A stretch of 64,000 nucleotides of DNA from G965276765 sp965276825 (GTDB lineage: Bacteria; Actinomycetota; Acidimicrobiia; Acidimicrobiales; Palsa-688), in contig OZ255630.1 of the NCBI GenBank assembly GCA_965276825.1, positions 1,550,001 to 1,614,000 of the forward strand. Reading direction: 5' to 3'. Numbering within the stretch: the first letter of the stretch is position 1; each line of letters starts with the position of its first letter. The position numbers and the translations under genes are program-made. Shown here piece by piece: positions 54,279-63,477 of the stretch. The notes below the pieces were generated by a model. That model ran no database searches. It worked only from the letters and a program-made list of their open reading frames with translations, and had not been told where the DNA came from.

Positions 54279-55241
54279 TCAGCGGCGGCGGCGCAACCTC
54301 CCGCCGAAGCGGCGGTCGTCGGCGAAGTCGTTGTCGTCGAAGAAGGTGTCCATGGCCTCTTCGTCGGGTTGGTTGGGCAGGTCACGCGCCTGCGGCTCGG
54401 AGGCGGCATGGGACCGGATCACCGAGGTCGGGTCCGTCCCCCCGACGTCGACCGGGCCGTCGTCCGGAGGCAGGTGGACCGCCTGGGTGGCCGGTCCGGC
54501 GTCGTAGTCGTCGGCGCTCGGGGGCGTGGACACGTCCGCCCGTCGCGGACCGGCGTCGGCGGGGGGCAGCCCGGCAGACGGTGACACCGGCTCCTGGGAC
54601 ACCGGCTCCCGGGACATCGGCTCCTGACGGGCGGGCGCGGCCGGCGCGAGCGGGTTGGCGGCGGGCAGGGCGGCCGACGCCCGCCGGGCGAAGGGGACGT
54701 CGATCGGCGTGCTGGTCGGGGCGGGGGTCTGGATGTCGGCACGATCGACCATGGCCATGGCGTCGGCCAGGGTCGTGCGCAGGTGGGAGCGGTGCTCGTC
54801 GGCCCAGCGGACGAGCACGTCGACCTCGTGTTGCGCCTGGGCCCGGATCGCCTCCAGCTTGGCCAGCTCGGCGTGCACGTCGGCCAGAGCCTCGCCGTGC
54901 AGCCGCCGGGCGCGCTCCTCCGCCTCGGCGACCAGTGACTGGGCCTGCTGCTCGGCCGAGCTCACGATGCGCGCCGCCTGCTCGCGCGACTCCTGCACCG
55001 CCATGTCCGCGGTGCGCTGGGCGAGGACCAGTGTCCGGCGGAGGGTCTCGTCGCTGCCCCCGGCCTCGGCTGCCGCAGCCTCGGCCCGCTGGGCCCGCTC
55101 GCCCGCCTGGCGGGCGCGCTCGAGCAGGCTCTCGACCCCGCTGGCCGCCTGCTCGAGGAACTCGTCGACGTCCTCGGGGTGGTAGCCCTTCCTGCTCTCC
55201 CGGAACTCCACGTCACGAAAGGCCTTGGGGGTCACATCCAT
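54279..55241 (-). CDS. DivIVA-family pole/septum protein
   Basis: A 320-residue protein. The N-terminal DivIVA membrane-binding domain reads TPKAFRDVEFRESRKGYHPEDVDEFLEQAASGVESLLERARQAGERAQRAE, followed by a coiled coil to about residue 165. The rest is a Pro/Ala-rich tail with an acidic, then Arg-rich end (DDNDFADDRRFGGRLRRRR). DivIVA (Wag31 type) directs polar growth in actinobacteria. A possible -10 (TAGCAT) lies 8 bp before the ATG at 55241, so it may also be read on its own. It is last in the division gene run before the intergenic inverted repeat. Confidence 0.87.
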   Translation of the reverse strand: MDVTPKAFRDVEFRESRKGYHPEDVDEFLEQAASGVESLLERARQAGERAQRAEAAAAEAGGSDETLRRTLVLAQRTADMAVQESREQAARIVSSAEQQAQSLVAEAEERARRLHGEALADVHAELAKLEAIRAQAQHEVDVLVRWADEHRSHLRTTLADAMAMVDRADIQTPAPTSTPIDVPFARRASAALPAANPLAPAAPARQEPMSREPVSQEPVSPSAGLPPADAGPRRADVSTPPSADDYDAGPATQAVHLPPDDGPVDVGGTDPTSVIRSHAASEPQARDLPNQPDEEAMDTFFDDNDFADDRRFGGRLRRRR

Positions 55242-55315
55242 GTCGGACCATGCTAGTGGCGCCGCCTTGGGCGAGCGGGGGACGCCAATGCCGCCCGGCC
55301 GGGCCCGATGTCGGG

Positions 55316-55585
55316 TCAGGGGATGCGGAAGAGCACCTCTTGGACGATGACCTCGACCACGATCAACGCCACCAGGTACGACAGGTCGAACATCCCCGCC
55401 GGGGGGATGATCCGCCGGAACGGGGCGATGACCGGCTCTGTCGCCGCGGTGAGCACCCGGCGCACCGGGTTGAGCGGGGAGTCGGGGCTGTAGGGGAACC
55501 AGCTGAACAAGGCCCTGACGATCATCATCAGCAGGTACAGCTCACCGAGGTCGTAGAGGGGCTTGGAGGATATGAAGCCGTTCAC
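55316..55585 (-). CDS. YggT-family membrane protein
   Basis: An 89-residue protein with two hydrophobic segments flanking the family motif. The sequence RALFSWFPYSPDSPLNPVRRVLTAATEPVIAPFRRIIPPAGMFDLSYLVALIVVEVI fits YggT, with the TEP-(V/I)-x-APFRRIIPP hallmark. In Gram-positive bacteria this gene nearly always sits between sepF and divIVA, as here. GTG start at 55585. Its function is unclear but a link to division or osmotic tolerance is generally assumed. Confidence 0.9.
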   Translation of the reverse strand: MNGFISSKPLYDLGELYLLMMIVRALFSWFPYSPDSPLNPVRRVLTAATEPVIAPFRRIIPPAGMFDLSYLVALIVVEVIVQEVLFRIP

Positions 55586-55617
55586 CGCGCCCTACCTGAC
55601 CGGCCGTGCGCGACGGC

Positions 55618-56145
55618 TCACGGTTGGTAGAGGCCCTTCTCCTGGAGCCGTCGCTTCTCTTCGGCCGGCACCTCGACGTTGGTGGGGGTGAGCAGGAAGA
55701 CCTGGTCGGCCACCTTGTCCATGCTCCCCGACAGGGCATAGGTGAGGCCGCTGATGAAGTCGACCATTCGCCGGGACAGCTGGGCGTCACAGGTCTGCAG
55801 GTTGACGATGACCGGCTGACCGCCCTTGAAGCGGTCACCGACCTCCTGCGCATCGGCGAAGCGCCCCGGTGCGACCACGTGCACCTTGACGCTCTGGGGA
55901 CTGCTCACGATGGGACGCACCACCGGCCTCGGGGTCACGGTCACCGAGCCGCTCGGATCCTGGCCACCGAGCGACTCGCGCGAGAGCGGGCGGATGCCGA
56001 GCGGCTGCGGGGACAGGTCAGCGGGCTCGGGGGCGTAGCGCCGCGACGGCTGCATCGGCGGGTCGTCATACCGTTCGACGTCGTCGTACTCCTCGTCATC
56101 GAGTCCCAGGAACACCATTGCCTTGCGCATGATTCCAGATGCCAT
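55618..56145 (-). CDS. sepF: SepF, FtsZ-anchoring division protein
   Basis: A 175-residue protein that links FtsZ to the membrane, doing the job of FtsA where that is missing. An N-terminal amphipathic helix (IMRKAMVFLGLDDEEYDD) is followed by a disordered linker, then the SepF domain from about residue 82 (VKVHVVAPGRFADAQEVGDRFKGGQPVIVNLQTCDAQLSRRMVDFISGLTYALSGSMDKVADQVFLLTPTNVEV). ATG at 56145 has a GGAGG box 7 bp upstream; a longer frame to 56190 has none. It follows yggS. Confidence 0.93.
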   Translation of the reverse strand: MASGIMRKAMVFLGLDDEEYDDVERYDDPPMQPSRRYAPEPADLSPQPLGIRPLSRESLGGQDPSGSVTVTPRPVVRPIVSSPQSVKVHVVAPGRFADAQEVGDRFKGGQPVIVNLQTCDAQLSRRMVDFISGLTYALSGSMDKVADQVFLLTPTNVEVPAEEKRRLQEKGLYQP

Positions 56146-56170
56146 TGCCGTGCCTCCGTGTATCCCGATC

Positions 56171-56851
56171 CTATCGTCGCATGCCTGCACGGCCCGGGCG
56201 CGGACCGAACAGGGCCCGCCCGACCCGCACCATCGTGGCGCCCGCGGCGACCGCCGCGTCGAGGTCGTCGCTCATCCCGATCGACACGACGGCCAGGTGG
56301 TGCTCCCCGGCGAGCGACGCGATCTGCCCGAACACCGCCGTCGTGCGGGCCGGATCGCCGGCCGGCCCGAGGCCCATCAGGCCCTGCACGTCCAGGCCGA
56401 CGGCGAGGGCCCGCTCCACCAGCGGGCCGACCTCGTCGGCCCGGCAGCCGTGCCGCCCGGGCTCGCCGGTGAGATCGATCTGCACCAGGATCGCCGCGCC
56501 CGGTCGGACCGAGGCGATCCGGTCGACCACCTCGACGCGGTCCACGCCCTGCCAGAGCGAGACGACGGGCGCGAGGGCCCGGATCTTGTTGCGCTGCGGC
56601 GCGCCGAGGAAGTGCCAGCGGGTCGGCGAAGACCCGGGGCGCGCGGCGACGTCCTCGGCCTTGGCCAGCAGCTCCTGGGCGTAGTTCTCCCCGACGTCGG
56701 GGAGGCCGCACGCCGTCGCCGCCTCGACGGCGTCCGGTCCGAAGCCCTTGGTCACGGCGACGACGGTCACCGCGTCGGGGTCACCGCCGGCGGCGGCGAT
56801 CCGGTGCCGGATGCCCGCCAGGCGCTCGGCCGTGGTCGCCACGTCGATCAC
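56171..56851 (-). CDS. YggS-family PLP-binding protein
   Basis: A 226-residue pyridoxal-phosphate homeostasis protein of the YggS/PLPBP type. The PLP lysine is K35 (VAVTKGFG), followed by GENYAQELLAK, WHFLGAPQRNKIRAL (where GAPQRNK is the usual GxLQxNK), LVQIDLTGEPGRHGC and SIGMSDDLDAAVAAGATMVRVGRALFG. GTG start at 56851 overlaps the pgeF stop (GTGA). Classic neighbour of pgeF, ftsZ and sepF. The long frame to 57229 lies over pgeF and is a shadow. Confidence 0.93.
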   Translation of the reverse strand: MIDVATTAERLAGIRHRIAAAGGDPDAVTVVAVTKGFGPDAVEAATACGLPDVGENYAQELLAKAEDVAARPGSSPTRWHFLGAPQRNKIRALAPVVSLWQGVDRVEVVDRIASVRPGAAILVQIDLTGEPGRHGCRADEVGPLVERALAVGLDVQGLMGLGPAGDPARTTAVFGQIASLAGEHHLAVVSIGMSDDLDAAVAAGATMVRVGRALFGPRPGRAGMRR

Positions 56852-57543
56852 CGCCGGCCCTCCCCGCCCTCGGCGGGGCGGGATGTCCACACGGCGGTGG
56901 CCTGCCTGGCCGTGTCCTTGGCCCCCCGCCAGGACCACAGGCCCGGGTCGCACGCCGTGCACGCCGGCGCGGTGGCGACCAGCTCGGCGCCGCACCCGTC
57001 GAGGGCAGCGGCCACCCCGGCGGCGACGTCGAGCGCAGGGCCTCCGTCGCGGTGCTCCCGGCGCACCGAGGGCCCGAGCACGGACTCGACGCTGCGCAGG
57101 TCGTCCTCGCCGAAGCGGTAGCAGGGCGCGGCGATGCACGGCCCGATGGCGGCTTCGATGCGGGTGGCCCCGAGGGCGCGCATCGCCGCGACCGTCGCCT
57201 GCACCACCCCGGCCCGCAGGCCGCGCCACCCGGCGTGGGCCACCCCGACGACGCCCTCGCGGCTGGCGAGGGCCACGGGGGCGCAGTCCGCGGTCAGCAC
57301 GGCCACGACCAGCCCCTCCACGTCGGTGACGATCCCGTCACCGCTGCGACCCTCGGCCCCGGTGGCGTGGCGCACGACCACCACGTCGGCGCCGTGGACC
57401 TGGCGGAGCGTGGCCCACGGCAGGTCGACCACGGCGCGCCGGCGCTCGGCCGCACCGTCGGCCGTCGCGGCCAGATCGCCGTCCACCACGCCGGTGAAGC
57501 AGACCTGGGCGCTCCCGGCGAGCGAGCGCCGGGAGGCTCCCAC
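56848..57543 (-). CDS. pgeF: PgeF/YfiH-type laccase-fold protein
   Basis: A 231-residue member of the DUF152/LACC1 family. Family motifs: RQVHGADVVVV, VAVLTADCAPVALAS, VGVAHAGWRGL and AAIGPCI, which provide the Zn-binding His and Cys residues. Members show purine nucleoside phosphorylase/adenosine deaminase-like activity in some species and remove misplaced L-Ser from peptidoglycan precursors in others. Placed directly after ftsZ, as usual. GTG start at 57543. Confidence 0.9.
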   Translation of the reverse strand: MGASRRSLAGSAQVCFTGVVDGDLAATADGAAERRRAVVDLPWATLRQVHGADVVVVRHATGAEGRSGDGIVTDVEGLVVAVLTADCAPVALASREGVVGVAHAGWRGLRAGVVQATVAAMRALGATRIEAAIGPCIAAPCYRFGEDDLRSVESVLGPSVRREHRDGGPALDVAAGVAAALDGCGAELVATAPACTACDPGLWSWRGAKDTARQATAVWTSRPAEGGEGRR

Positions 57544-57552
57544 GGGCGACGC

Positions 57553-58623
57553 CTACTTGAGGAAGTCGGGGACGTCGAAGCCGTCGTCCCCGGCGAGCGC
57601 GGGGTCGTCGTCGGCGAGGTCGAGGGCGCGCGCGGCGTCGCCCTGGCTGGCGCGACCTGCGCCGGAGGCCGGTGCGGTGTGCTCGAATCCGGCGGCGATC
57701 ACGGTGACCCGCACCTCGTCGCCCATCGAGTCGTCGATGACCTGACCGAAGATGATGTTGGCGTCGGGGTGGGCGACCGCGTGGATGATCTCCGCCGCCT
57801 CGTTGACCTCGAACAGGCCGAGGTCGCTGCCACCGGCGATGTTGAGCAGGATGCCGCGGGCCCCCTCGATCGAGGCCTCGAGGAGCGGCGAGGTGATGGC
57901 CAGGCGGGCGGCGGTGAGGGCCCGACCGTCACCGGACGCGGTGCCGATGCCCATGATCGCCGTGCCGGCGTTGCTCATGACCATCTTCACGTCGGCGAAG
58001 TCGGTGTTGATCAGGCCGGGCGTGGTGATCAGGTCGGTGATGCCCTGGACGCCCTGCAGGAGGATCTCGTCGGCCATCTTGAAGGCGTTGACCATCGAGG
58101 TCTTGTCGTTGGAGACGGTGAGCAGCCGGTCGTTGGGGATCACGATCAGGGTGTCCACGGCGTCCTTCAGCCGTTGGATCCCTGTCTCGGCCTGATCGGA
58201 GCGGCGACGGCCCTCGAAGGCGAACGGTCGGGTGACCACGCCGATGGTGAGCGCGCCGAGGCTCTTCGCGATCTCGGCGACGACGGGCGCCCCGCCGGTC
58301 CCAGTGCCGCCGCCCTTGCCTGCGGTGATGAAGACCATGTCGGCGCCCTTGAGCACCTCCTCGATCTCCTCGCGGTGCTCCTCGGAGGCCTCCCGGCCGA
58401 CCTCGGGGTCGCTGCCGGCGCCGAGGCCCCTGGTCAGCTGGCGGCCGATGTCGAGCTTGACGTCGGCGTCGCTCATCAACAGGGCCTGGGCGTCGGTGTT
58501 CACCGCGATGAACTCGACGCCCTTCAGCCCGGCGTCGATCATCCGGTTGACGGCATTGACCCCGCCACCTCCGATGCCGACGACCTTGATGACGGCGATG
58601 TAGTTCTGAGCGGCACCGGCCAT
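57553..58623 (-). CDS. ftsZ: Cell division GTPase FtsZ
   Basis: A 356-residue tubulin homologue that forms the division ring. The GTP-binding loop is GGGTGTGGAP at 104-113, the T7 region reads NTDFADVKMVMSNAG, and the C-terminal conserved peptide DDGFDVPDFLK is intact, the docking site for SepF encoded three genes away. I start at the ATG at 58623 with a GGGAGGG box; the frame continues to 58761 without homology. The 250 bp upstream probably hold the promoter. No ftsA is present in the region. Confidence 0.97.
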   Translation of the reverse strand: MAGAAQNYIAVIKVVGIGGGGVNAVNRMIDAGLKGVEFIAVNTDAQALLMSDADVKLDIGRQLTRGLGAGSDPEVGREASEEHREEIEEVLKGADMVFITAGKGGGTGTGGAPVVAEIAKSLGALTIGVVTRPFAFEGRRRSDQAETGIQRLKDAVDTLIVIPNDRLLTVSNDKTSMVNAFKMADEILLQGVQGITDLITTPGLINTDFADVKMVMSNAGTAIMGIGTASGDGRALTAARLAITSPLLEASIEGARGILLNIAGGSDLGLFEVNEAAEIIHAVAHPDANIIFGQVIDDSMGDEVRVTVIAAGFEHTAPASGAGRASQGDAARALDLADDDPALAGDDGFDVPDFLK

Positions 58624-58873
58624 GGGGACCCTCCCGGGCGCATCCTCGCCCGGAACCGTCCGGACGGGGATCGACGTGAGCAGCGAAGGGCCACGACCCG
58701 AGATCGGGACCGGCCCTGGGGACAACAATAGGGCGAAGCTTGACACGCCGATCACGGTCAACGGTGGACCGTCCCTGCAGCCCAGGTCGATCGACCTCGA
58801 CCTCCACCGCAGGGTGAGCCGCCGTCGACCCTCGGGTGACGGTGCTGGAACTTACCGCTGGGCGTGCGCCCGG

Positions 58874-59908
58874 TCAATTGCCGGCGCCGGCGGCCTGCGC
58901 CCCGACCACCGACGCGGTGGGCCGGTTGGGCACGGTGAAGTCCACCGTGGCCAGGCCGGCGAGGGGCACGGCCCGGAGGAAGGCCACGACCGCGGCCGCC
59001 TTCTCGGCCAGCGCGGCCCGCCCGCCGAGGAGCAGGGTGACCGCCCCGGGACCGGCCAGCGCGGTGATGGCGCCGCCGGCGCCGACGGTCACGCGCCGCA
59101 CCTGCCCGCGCTCCCTCCCGAGACCGACGACGGCCTCGGTCCGCCGGACCTGGGTCAGGAAGCCGAGGGCGGCGGCGGTGCCGCTGGCCGGGGCGGACAG
59201 CTCGGCCCCGAGCGGTGCGCCCTGGCGACCGTCGGCCGCGGGCCCCGGCGATCCTGGCAGCCACGTGCCGGGGCGGCCGGCGCGTCCGACCCCGACCAGG
59301 TCCGGCAGCCCGGGGGCCGAGTCGGAGAGGGCGACGACCCGTCCGGTCGCGTCGATCTCGGCGACCGGGGACGTGGACGACGCGCCCTCCCGCACCTGGG
59401 CGACGGCGCGACGGAGGGTCACGGCGATGCGCAGGGATCCGGGCCACGACCGGCTCACCGATGCGGTGGCCACGTCGGGGACGGCCTCGAGGCGGCGGGC
59501 GGCGGCCGCCGGCGAGACATCGACGAGGGGTTCGTGGGGGGAGATCCCCGCTTCGGCCAGGACGGCGGCGGCCGGTCGGCCCGCCCCGACCACCACCACG
59601 TGGCGCACCCCGAGCAGCGGGGAGTGGGCCACCACCAGGCCGGCGGCGACGACGGTGACCGCCGCCAGCGCGCCACCGAGCAGCCGGAGGCGCCGCTTGC
59701 TGGTCTGGCGCTGCACCTCGACGCGCCGCTGGCGCATCCGCGGGTCCATGGCCAGCAGGTCGCCACCGTCATCGCCGACGTCGGTGGACCCGTCGGGGCG
59801 CCCGGTGCGGGGCGCGCCGCCGTCGGGCGACCCGCCGTCCAGGGCTCGGCGGTCGAGAACCTCGGTGCCGGCGCCCCGGCTGACGTACCTCAACGGACGC
59901 CCATCCAT
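58874..59908 (-). CDS. ftsQ: Cell division protein FtsQ
   Basis: A 344-residue bitopic membrane protein. About 70 cytoplasmic residues, a single membrane helix (LLGGALAAVTVVAAGLVVA, about 77-95), a POTRA domain (VRHVVVVGAGRPAAAVLAEAGISPHEPLVDVSPAAAARRLEAVPDVATASVSRSWPGSLRIAVTLRRAVA) and the FtsQ beta region. It recruits later divisome proteins. ATG at 59908, 25 bp after murB; 250 bp separates it from ftsZ, unlike the tight spacing of the other genes. Confidence 0.9.
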   Translation of the reverse strand: MDGRPLRYVSRGAGTEVLDRRALDGGSPDGGAPRTGRPDGSTDVGDDGGDLLAMDPRMRQRRVEVQRQTSKRRLRLLGGALAAVTVVAAGLVVAHSPLLGVRHVVVVGAGRPAAAVLAEAGISPHEPLVDVSPAAAARRLEAVPDVATASVSRSWPGSLRIAVTLRRAVAQVREGASSTSPVAEIDATGRVVALSDSAPGLPDLVGVGRAGRPGTWLPGSPGPAADGRQGAPLGAELSAPASGTAAALGFLTQVRRTEAVVGLGRERGQVRRVTVGAGGAITALAGPGAVTLLLGGRAALAEKAAAVVAFLRAVPLAGLATVDFTVPNRPTASVVGAQAAGAGN

Positions 59909-59933
59909 CGGCTCACCCGCAACGGGCTCGCCC

Positions 59934-60923
59934 TCAACCCTCGACCTCCACCAGAGCGTTGGTGTCGGCGAAGCCGACGAATCGGTGCTCGGTGCTGAGT
60001 CGGATCTGCCAACGCTCGGCCACCCGGTCGCGGACGGTCGCCATGAGCGTGAGCACGTCGTCGGCCGACCCGCCGGCGTCGGCCTGGATGAAGTTGGCGT
60101 GCTTGTCCGACACCTGTGCGCTCCCGCATCGCAGACCCCGCAGGCCGGTCCGGTCGATCAGCCATCCCGCCGAGCGCGGGCCGTCCTCGCCGGGGGGCAC
60201 CATCGGGGGGTTGGTGAAGACCGACCCGGCGTTCTGGCCACCAGGTTGATGCTCGCGCCGCCAGCGGACGATGTCGCGGATGGTCGCCGCCCCGGCCGCT
60301 GGGTCGCCCGTCCGGCACGCGAACGTGGCCGAGGTGACGACGCTCGCCCCGGCGAGCGCCGAGCGGCGGTAGCCGAACCCGAGCGCGGCCGTGTCGAGGT
60401 CCCTGGCCCGGCCCCCCGCCCCCAGGTCGACGACGGTGGCGCGCACCACGCAGGCGGCCATGTCCGAGCCGTGACCACCCGCGTTCATGGCCACGCCGCC
60501 GCCGACCGAGCCGGGGACGCCGACGGCCCACTCGAGACCACTCCGGCCTGCGGCCGCGCTCCGCCTGGCCAGCGCGGGGAGCGCCAGGCCGCCGCCCGCG
60601 GTGACCGTCGTCGGGGCCACGTCCAGGCGGTCGAGCCCGGCTCCGACGACCACGGCGATGCCGGCGAACCCGGCGTCGGCGACGAGCAGGTTGGATCCCC
60701 TGCCGACGGCGAGCACGGGCAGGGCCGACGCCTCCACCGCAGCGGCGACGCGCACCAGGTCGGCGACGGACGCGGCCTCGACGAGGACGGCGGCGGCGCC
60801 CCCGACCCGGTACGTGGTGCGGGGGCCGAGCGGGGCGCCAGGGACGGCGAGGGGGCCGAGGACGTCGACGGCGGTCGCGACCGCCGCAGGTGGGGCGGTC
60901 GCGACCGCAGGCCGGTTCACCAT
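59934..60923 (-). CDS. murB: UDP-N-acetylenolpyruvoylglucosamine reductase
   Basis: A 329-residue FAD enzyme that reduces UDP-GlcNAc-enolpyruvate to UDP-MurNAc. Motifs: TTYRVGGAAAVLVEA, VGRGSNLLVADAGF, GLEWAVGVPGSVGGGVAMNAGGHGSDM, NAGSVFTNPP with the proton-donor Ser, and STEHRFVGF near the end with a catalytic Glu. It overlaps murC by 7 bp; ATG at 60923 (GTG at 60920 is an alternative). Confidence 0.94.
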   Translation of the reverse strand: MVNRPAVATAPPAAVATAVDVLGPLAVPGAPLGPRTTYRVGGAAAVLVEAASVADLVRVAAAVEASALPVLAVGRGSNLLVADAGFAGIAVVVGAGLDRLDVAPTTVTAGGGLALPALARRSAAAGRSGLEWAVGVPGSVGGGVAMNAGGHGSDMAACVVRATVVDLGAGGRARDLDTAALGFGYRRSALAGASVVTSATFACRTGDPAAGAATIRDIVRWRREHQPGGQNAGSVFTNPPMVPPGEDGPRSAGWLIDRTGLRGLRCGSAQVSDKHANFIQADAGGSADDVLTLMATVRDRVAERWQIRLSTEHRFVGFADTNALVEVEG

Positions 60924-62320
60924 GCCGGGCCGGCCTGCAGCTCGTCGGGCAGCGACCACAGGTCGCCGGCGCCGAGGGTGAGGCACAGGTCGCCGGGCCG
61001 CAGGACCGAGCGGACCAGCTCGGCCAGCTCGGCGCGTGACTCCACGTAGCGCAGGTCGGTGCCGGGATGGGCGGCGCGCACCGCGGCGGCGACCAGCTCG
61101 CCGGTCACGCCCGGGCGGGGCGCCTCCCCTGCCGGGTAGATCCCGGTGAGGACCACGACGTCGGCGTCGACGAAGGAGTCGGCGAAGGCCGCGTGGAGCG
61201 CCTCGGTCCTCGAGTACCTGTGGGGCTGGAACACGGCGACGACCCGGTCCCATCCGCCCGTCCTGGCCGTGGCCAGCACGGCCGCCACCTCGCTCGGCAG
61301 GTGCCCGTAGTCGTCGACGAAGCTGACCCCGTGGCGCTCACCCCGGGGCTCGAAGCGCCTCGCCACCTGGCGGAAGGTGCGGAGGGCACCGGTCGCCACC
61401 GACGGCTCGACGCCGAGCCTGACGGCGACGGCCAGCGCCGCCGCCGCGTTGCGGACGTTGTGCAGGCCGGGCACACCGAGCTCGACGTGGCCGATGTCGG
61501 CGCCGTCGACGCGCCAGGCGAAGCGCGCCGAGCGCCGCCCGCTCACCACGTCTGCGACCTCCACGGAGGCGCGCTCGTCGAGCCCGAAGGTCGTGACGTC
61601 GGTGGCGGTCGCGGCCAGCTCGGCGAGCACCGCCCTGGCTCCCGGGTCGTCCGCGCTGAGCACCCTCGGGCCCGGCGCGGCGGCCACGAAGCGGGCGAAG
61701 GCGGACCGGAGTGCGTCGATGCCGCCGTAGAGCTCGAGGTGGTCGGCCTCGACGTTGGTGACGACGACCGCCTCCGCCGGCAGCTCGAGGAAGGTGCCGT
61801 CGCTCTCGTCGGCCTCGACGACCAACCACGCGCCGTCGGGTTCCCACACCGCTCCCCCTCCGACGCCGTGCAGGTCGCCGCCGATGATGCACGACGGGGC
61901 CCAGCCGGCGCCCCGGAGGACCTCGAAGAGCATCGACGAGGTCGTGGTCTTGCCGTGGGTGCCCCCCACCGCCACGGTCCTGCGGGTGGCGCAGATGGCG
62001 GCGAGGATCTCGGCCCGCCGCAGCACCGCCACGCCGAGGCGGTGGGCCTCGATGAGCTCGGGGTTGTCGGCCGGCACGGCCGTGGAGGCGGTGACGACCG
62101 CGGCCGACCCCACGTTGGTCGCGGCGTGGCCGACGGCGACCTCCACGCCGGCTGCGGCCAGGCGCGAGGTGGTCGCCGACGCGGCCCGGTCGCTCCCGGT
62201 GACGGTGTGGCCCATGGCGAGCAGGACCGTGGCGATGGCGCTCATGCCGGAGCCACCTGCGCCGATCACGTGCACCCTGGTCGGTCGGCTCAGGTCCACC
62301 CGTCGGGACCGCTCAGGCAC
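60917..62320 (-). CDS. murC: UDP-N-acetylmuramate--L-alanine ligase
   Basis: A 467-residue Mur ligase that adds L-Ala to UDP-MurNAc. The N-terminal Rossmann part (VHVIGAGGSGMSAIA), the ATP loop GGTHGKTTT (119-127), VTNVEADHLELYGG, and the C-terminal VDDYGHLPSEVAAVLATAR and FQPHRYSRTEAL are all family hallmarks. GTG at 62320; it overlaps murG by 8 bp and murB by 7 bp, so the three are coupled. Confidence 0.96.
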   Translation of the reverse strand: MPERSRRVDLSRPTRVHVIGAGGSGMSAIATVLLAMGHTVTGSDRAASATTSRLAAAGVEVAVGHAATNVGSAAVVTASTAVPADNPELIEAHRLGVAVLRRAEILAAICATRRTVAVGGTHGKTTTSSMLFEVLRGAGWAPSCIIGGDLHGVGGGAVWEPDGAWLVVEADESDGTFLELPAEAVVVTNVEADHLELYGGIDALRSAFARFVAAAPGPRVLSADDPGARAVLAELAATATDVTTFGLDERASVEVADVVSGRRSARFAWRVDGADIGHVELGVPGLHNVRNAAAALAVAVRLGVEPSVATGALRTFRQVARRFEPRGERHGVSFVDDYGHLPSEVAAVLATARTGGWDRVVAVFQPHRYSRTEALHAAFADSFVDADVVVLTGIYPAGEAPRPGVTGELVAAAVRAAHPGTDLRYVESRAELAELVRSVLRPGDLCLTLGAGDLWSLPDELQAGPAW

Positions 62321-63428
62321 GTGCGTGGGCCTCGGCCAGGGCGGCCACCGCGGCGGCGGCGTCGGGACGGGCGACGGCCGCCGCCGCCACCCCCATGGCG
62401 GCGAGGGTCGCCGGCTCGGCGAGGAGACGGCCGAGCTCGTCGGCCAGCCGGCCCTCGTCGAGCTCGGCGTCGGGGACCACGACCGCTGCGCCGACCTCGG
62501 CCATGCGCATCGCGTTGGCGCTCTGGTGGTCGCCGGGCGCGCCGGGCAACGGGATCAGGACCGACGCCACGCCGGCGGCGGCCAGCTCGAAGACCGTGCC
62601 GCCGGCCCGCGCGACGACGACGTCCGCGGCCCGCAGCACCAGGTCCATGCGCCGCTCGAAGGCGACCTGGTGGTAGCTGAGCCCCCCGGCGACCGCCGCG
62701 GGAAGGCGTCGGGCCATGGCCCTGGCGTCGCGCTCCCCGGTGACGTGGTGGACGGCGAGGCCGCCCCGCCCGGCCCACCGCGCCGCCAGGCCGACGGTGG
62801 CCTCGTTGATCCTCCTGGCGCCGAGCGATCCCCCGGTCACCGCCACGACGAGGCCGTCGACGGGCAGCCCGAGCTCGGCCCGTGCTTGCGCCCGACCCGA
62901 AGGGCTGCGGTCGAGCGAGGTCAGCTGGGGACGGACGGGGTTGCCCGTGACCACGGCGCGCGGCAGCGCCGTGCCGGCGAAGGGGACGGCGCACGCGGCG
63001 GCGAAGCGCCCGGCCAGCCGGTTGGCCAGCCCGGGCACGGCATTTTGCTCGGCGACGACCAGCGGCACCCGCCAGAGCGCCGCCGCGACCACGCCGGGCA
63101 CCGAGGCGTAGCCGCCGACCGAGACCACGACACGCGGCCGCAGGCGGCGCAGGAGGAGCATGGCCCGCCCGATGGCCAGGACGGTCCCGGTGACGGCGCC
63201 GACGTTGGCGAGGGTGAGGCGCCTGGCGACCCCCCGGCCGCTCAGCAGGGTGACCTCGAAGCCGGCGGCGGGGACCAGGTCGCGCTCCATCCCCCTGGCC
63301 GAGCCGAGGAAGTGGATGCTGGCGGCGGGGTGGCCGGCGGCGACGAGGGCCTCGCCGACGGCGATGGCCGGGATCACGTGGCCGCCCGTGCCCCCGCCGG
63401 CGACGACGGCGAAGGCGGCCTCGCTCAT
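62313..63428 (-). CDS. murG: UDP-GlcNAc:undecaprenyl-PP-MurNAc-pentapeptide transferase MurG
   Basis: A 371-residue GT-B glycosyltransferase that makes lipid II from lipid I. The first glycine loop is AGGGTGGHVIPAIAV (10-24), then GSARGMERDLVPAAGFEVTLLSGRGVAR, VVSVGGYASVPGVVAAALWRVPLVVAEQNAVPGLANR, VTGGSLGARRINE, and VVARAGGTVFELAAAGVASVLIPLPGAPGDHQSANA with the donor-binding residues. ATG at 63428, 49 bp after ftsW. Confidence 0.96.
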   Translation of the reverse strand: MSEAAFAVVAGGGTGGHVIPAIAVGEALVAAGHPAASIHFLGSARGMERDLVPAAGFEVTLLSGRGVARRLTLANVGAVTGTVLAIGRAMLLLRRLRPRVVVSVGGYASVPGVVAAALWRVPLVVAEQNAVPGLANRLAGRFAAACAVPFAGTALPRAVVTGNPVRPQLTSLDRSPSGRAQARAELGLPVDGLVVAVTGGSLGARRINEATVGLAARWAGRGGLAVHHVTGERDARAMARRLPAAVAGGLSYHQVAFERRMDLVLRAADVVVARAGGTVFELAAAGVASVLIPLPGAPGDHQSANAMRMAEVGAAVVVPDAELDEGRLADELGRLLAEPATLAAMGVAAAAVARPDAAAAVAALAEAHARA

Positions 63429-63477
63429 CGCTCCGGCCGCGACACGACGCCGGCCCGAGCCGAGCTCCCAGGGTCGC

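Noticed and set aside
57553..58761. Longer start for ftsZ
   Set aside because: The added 46 residues have no FtsZ similarity, while ATG 58623 has a strong RBS and the normal FtsZ opening.
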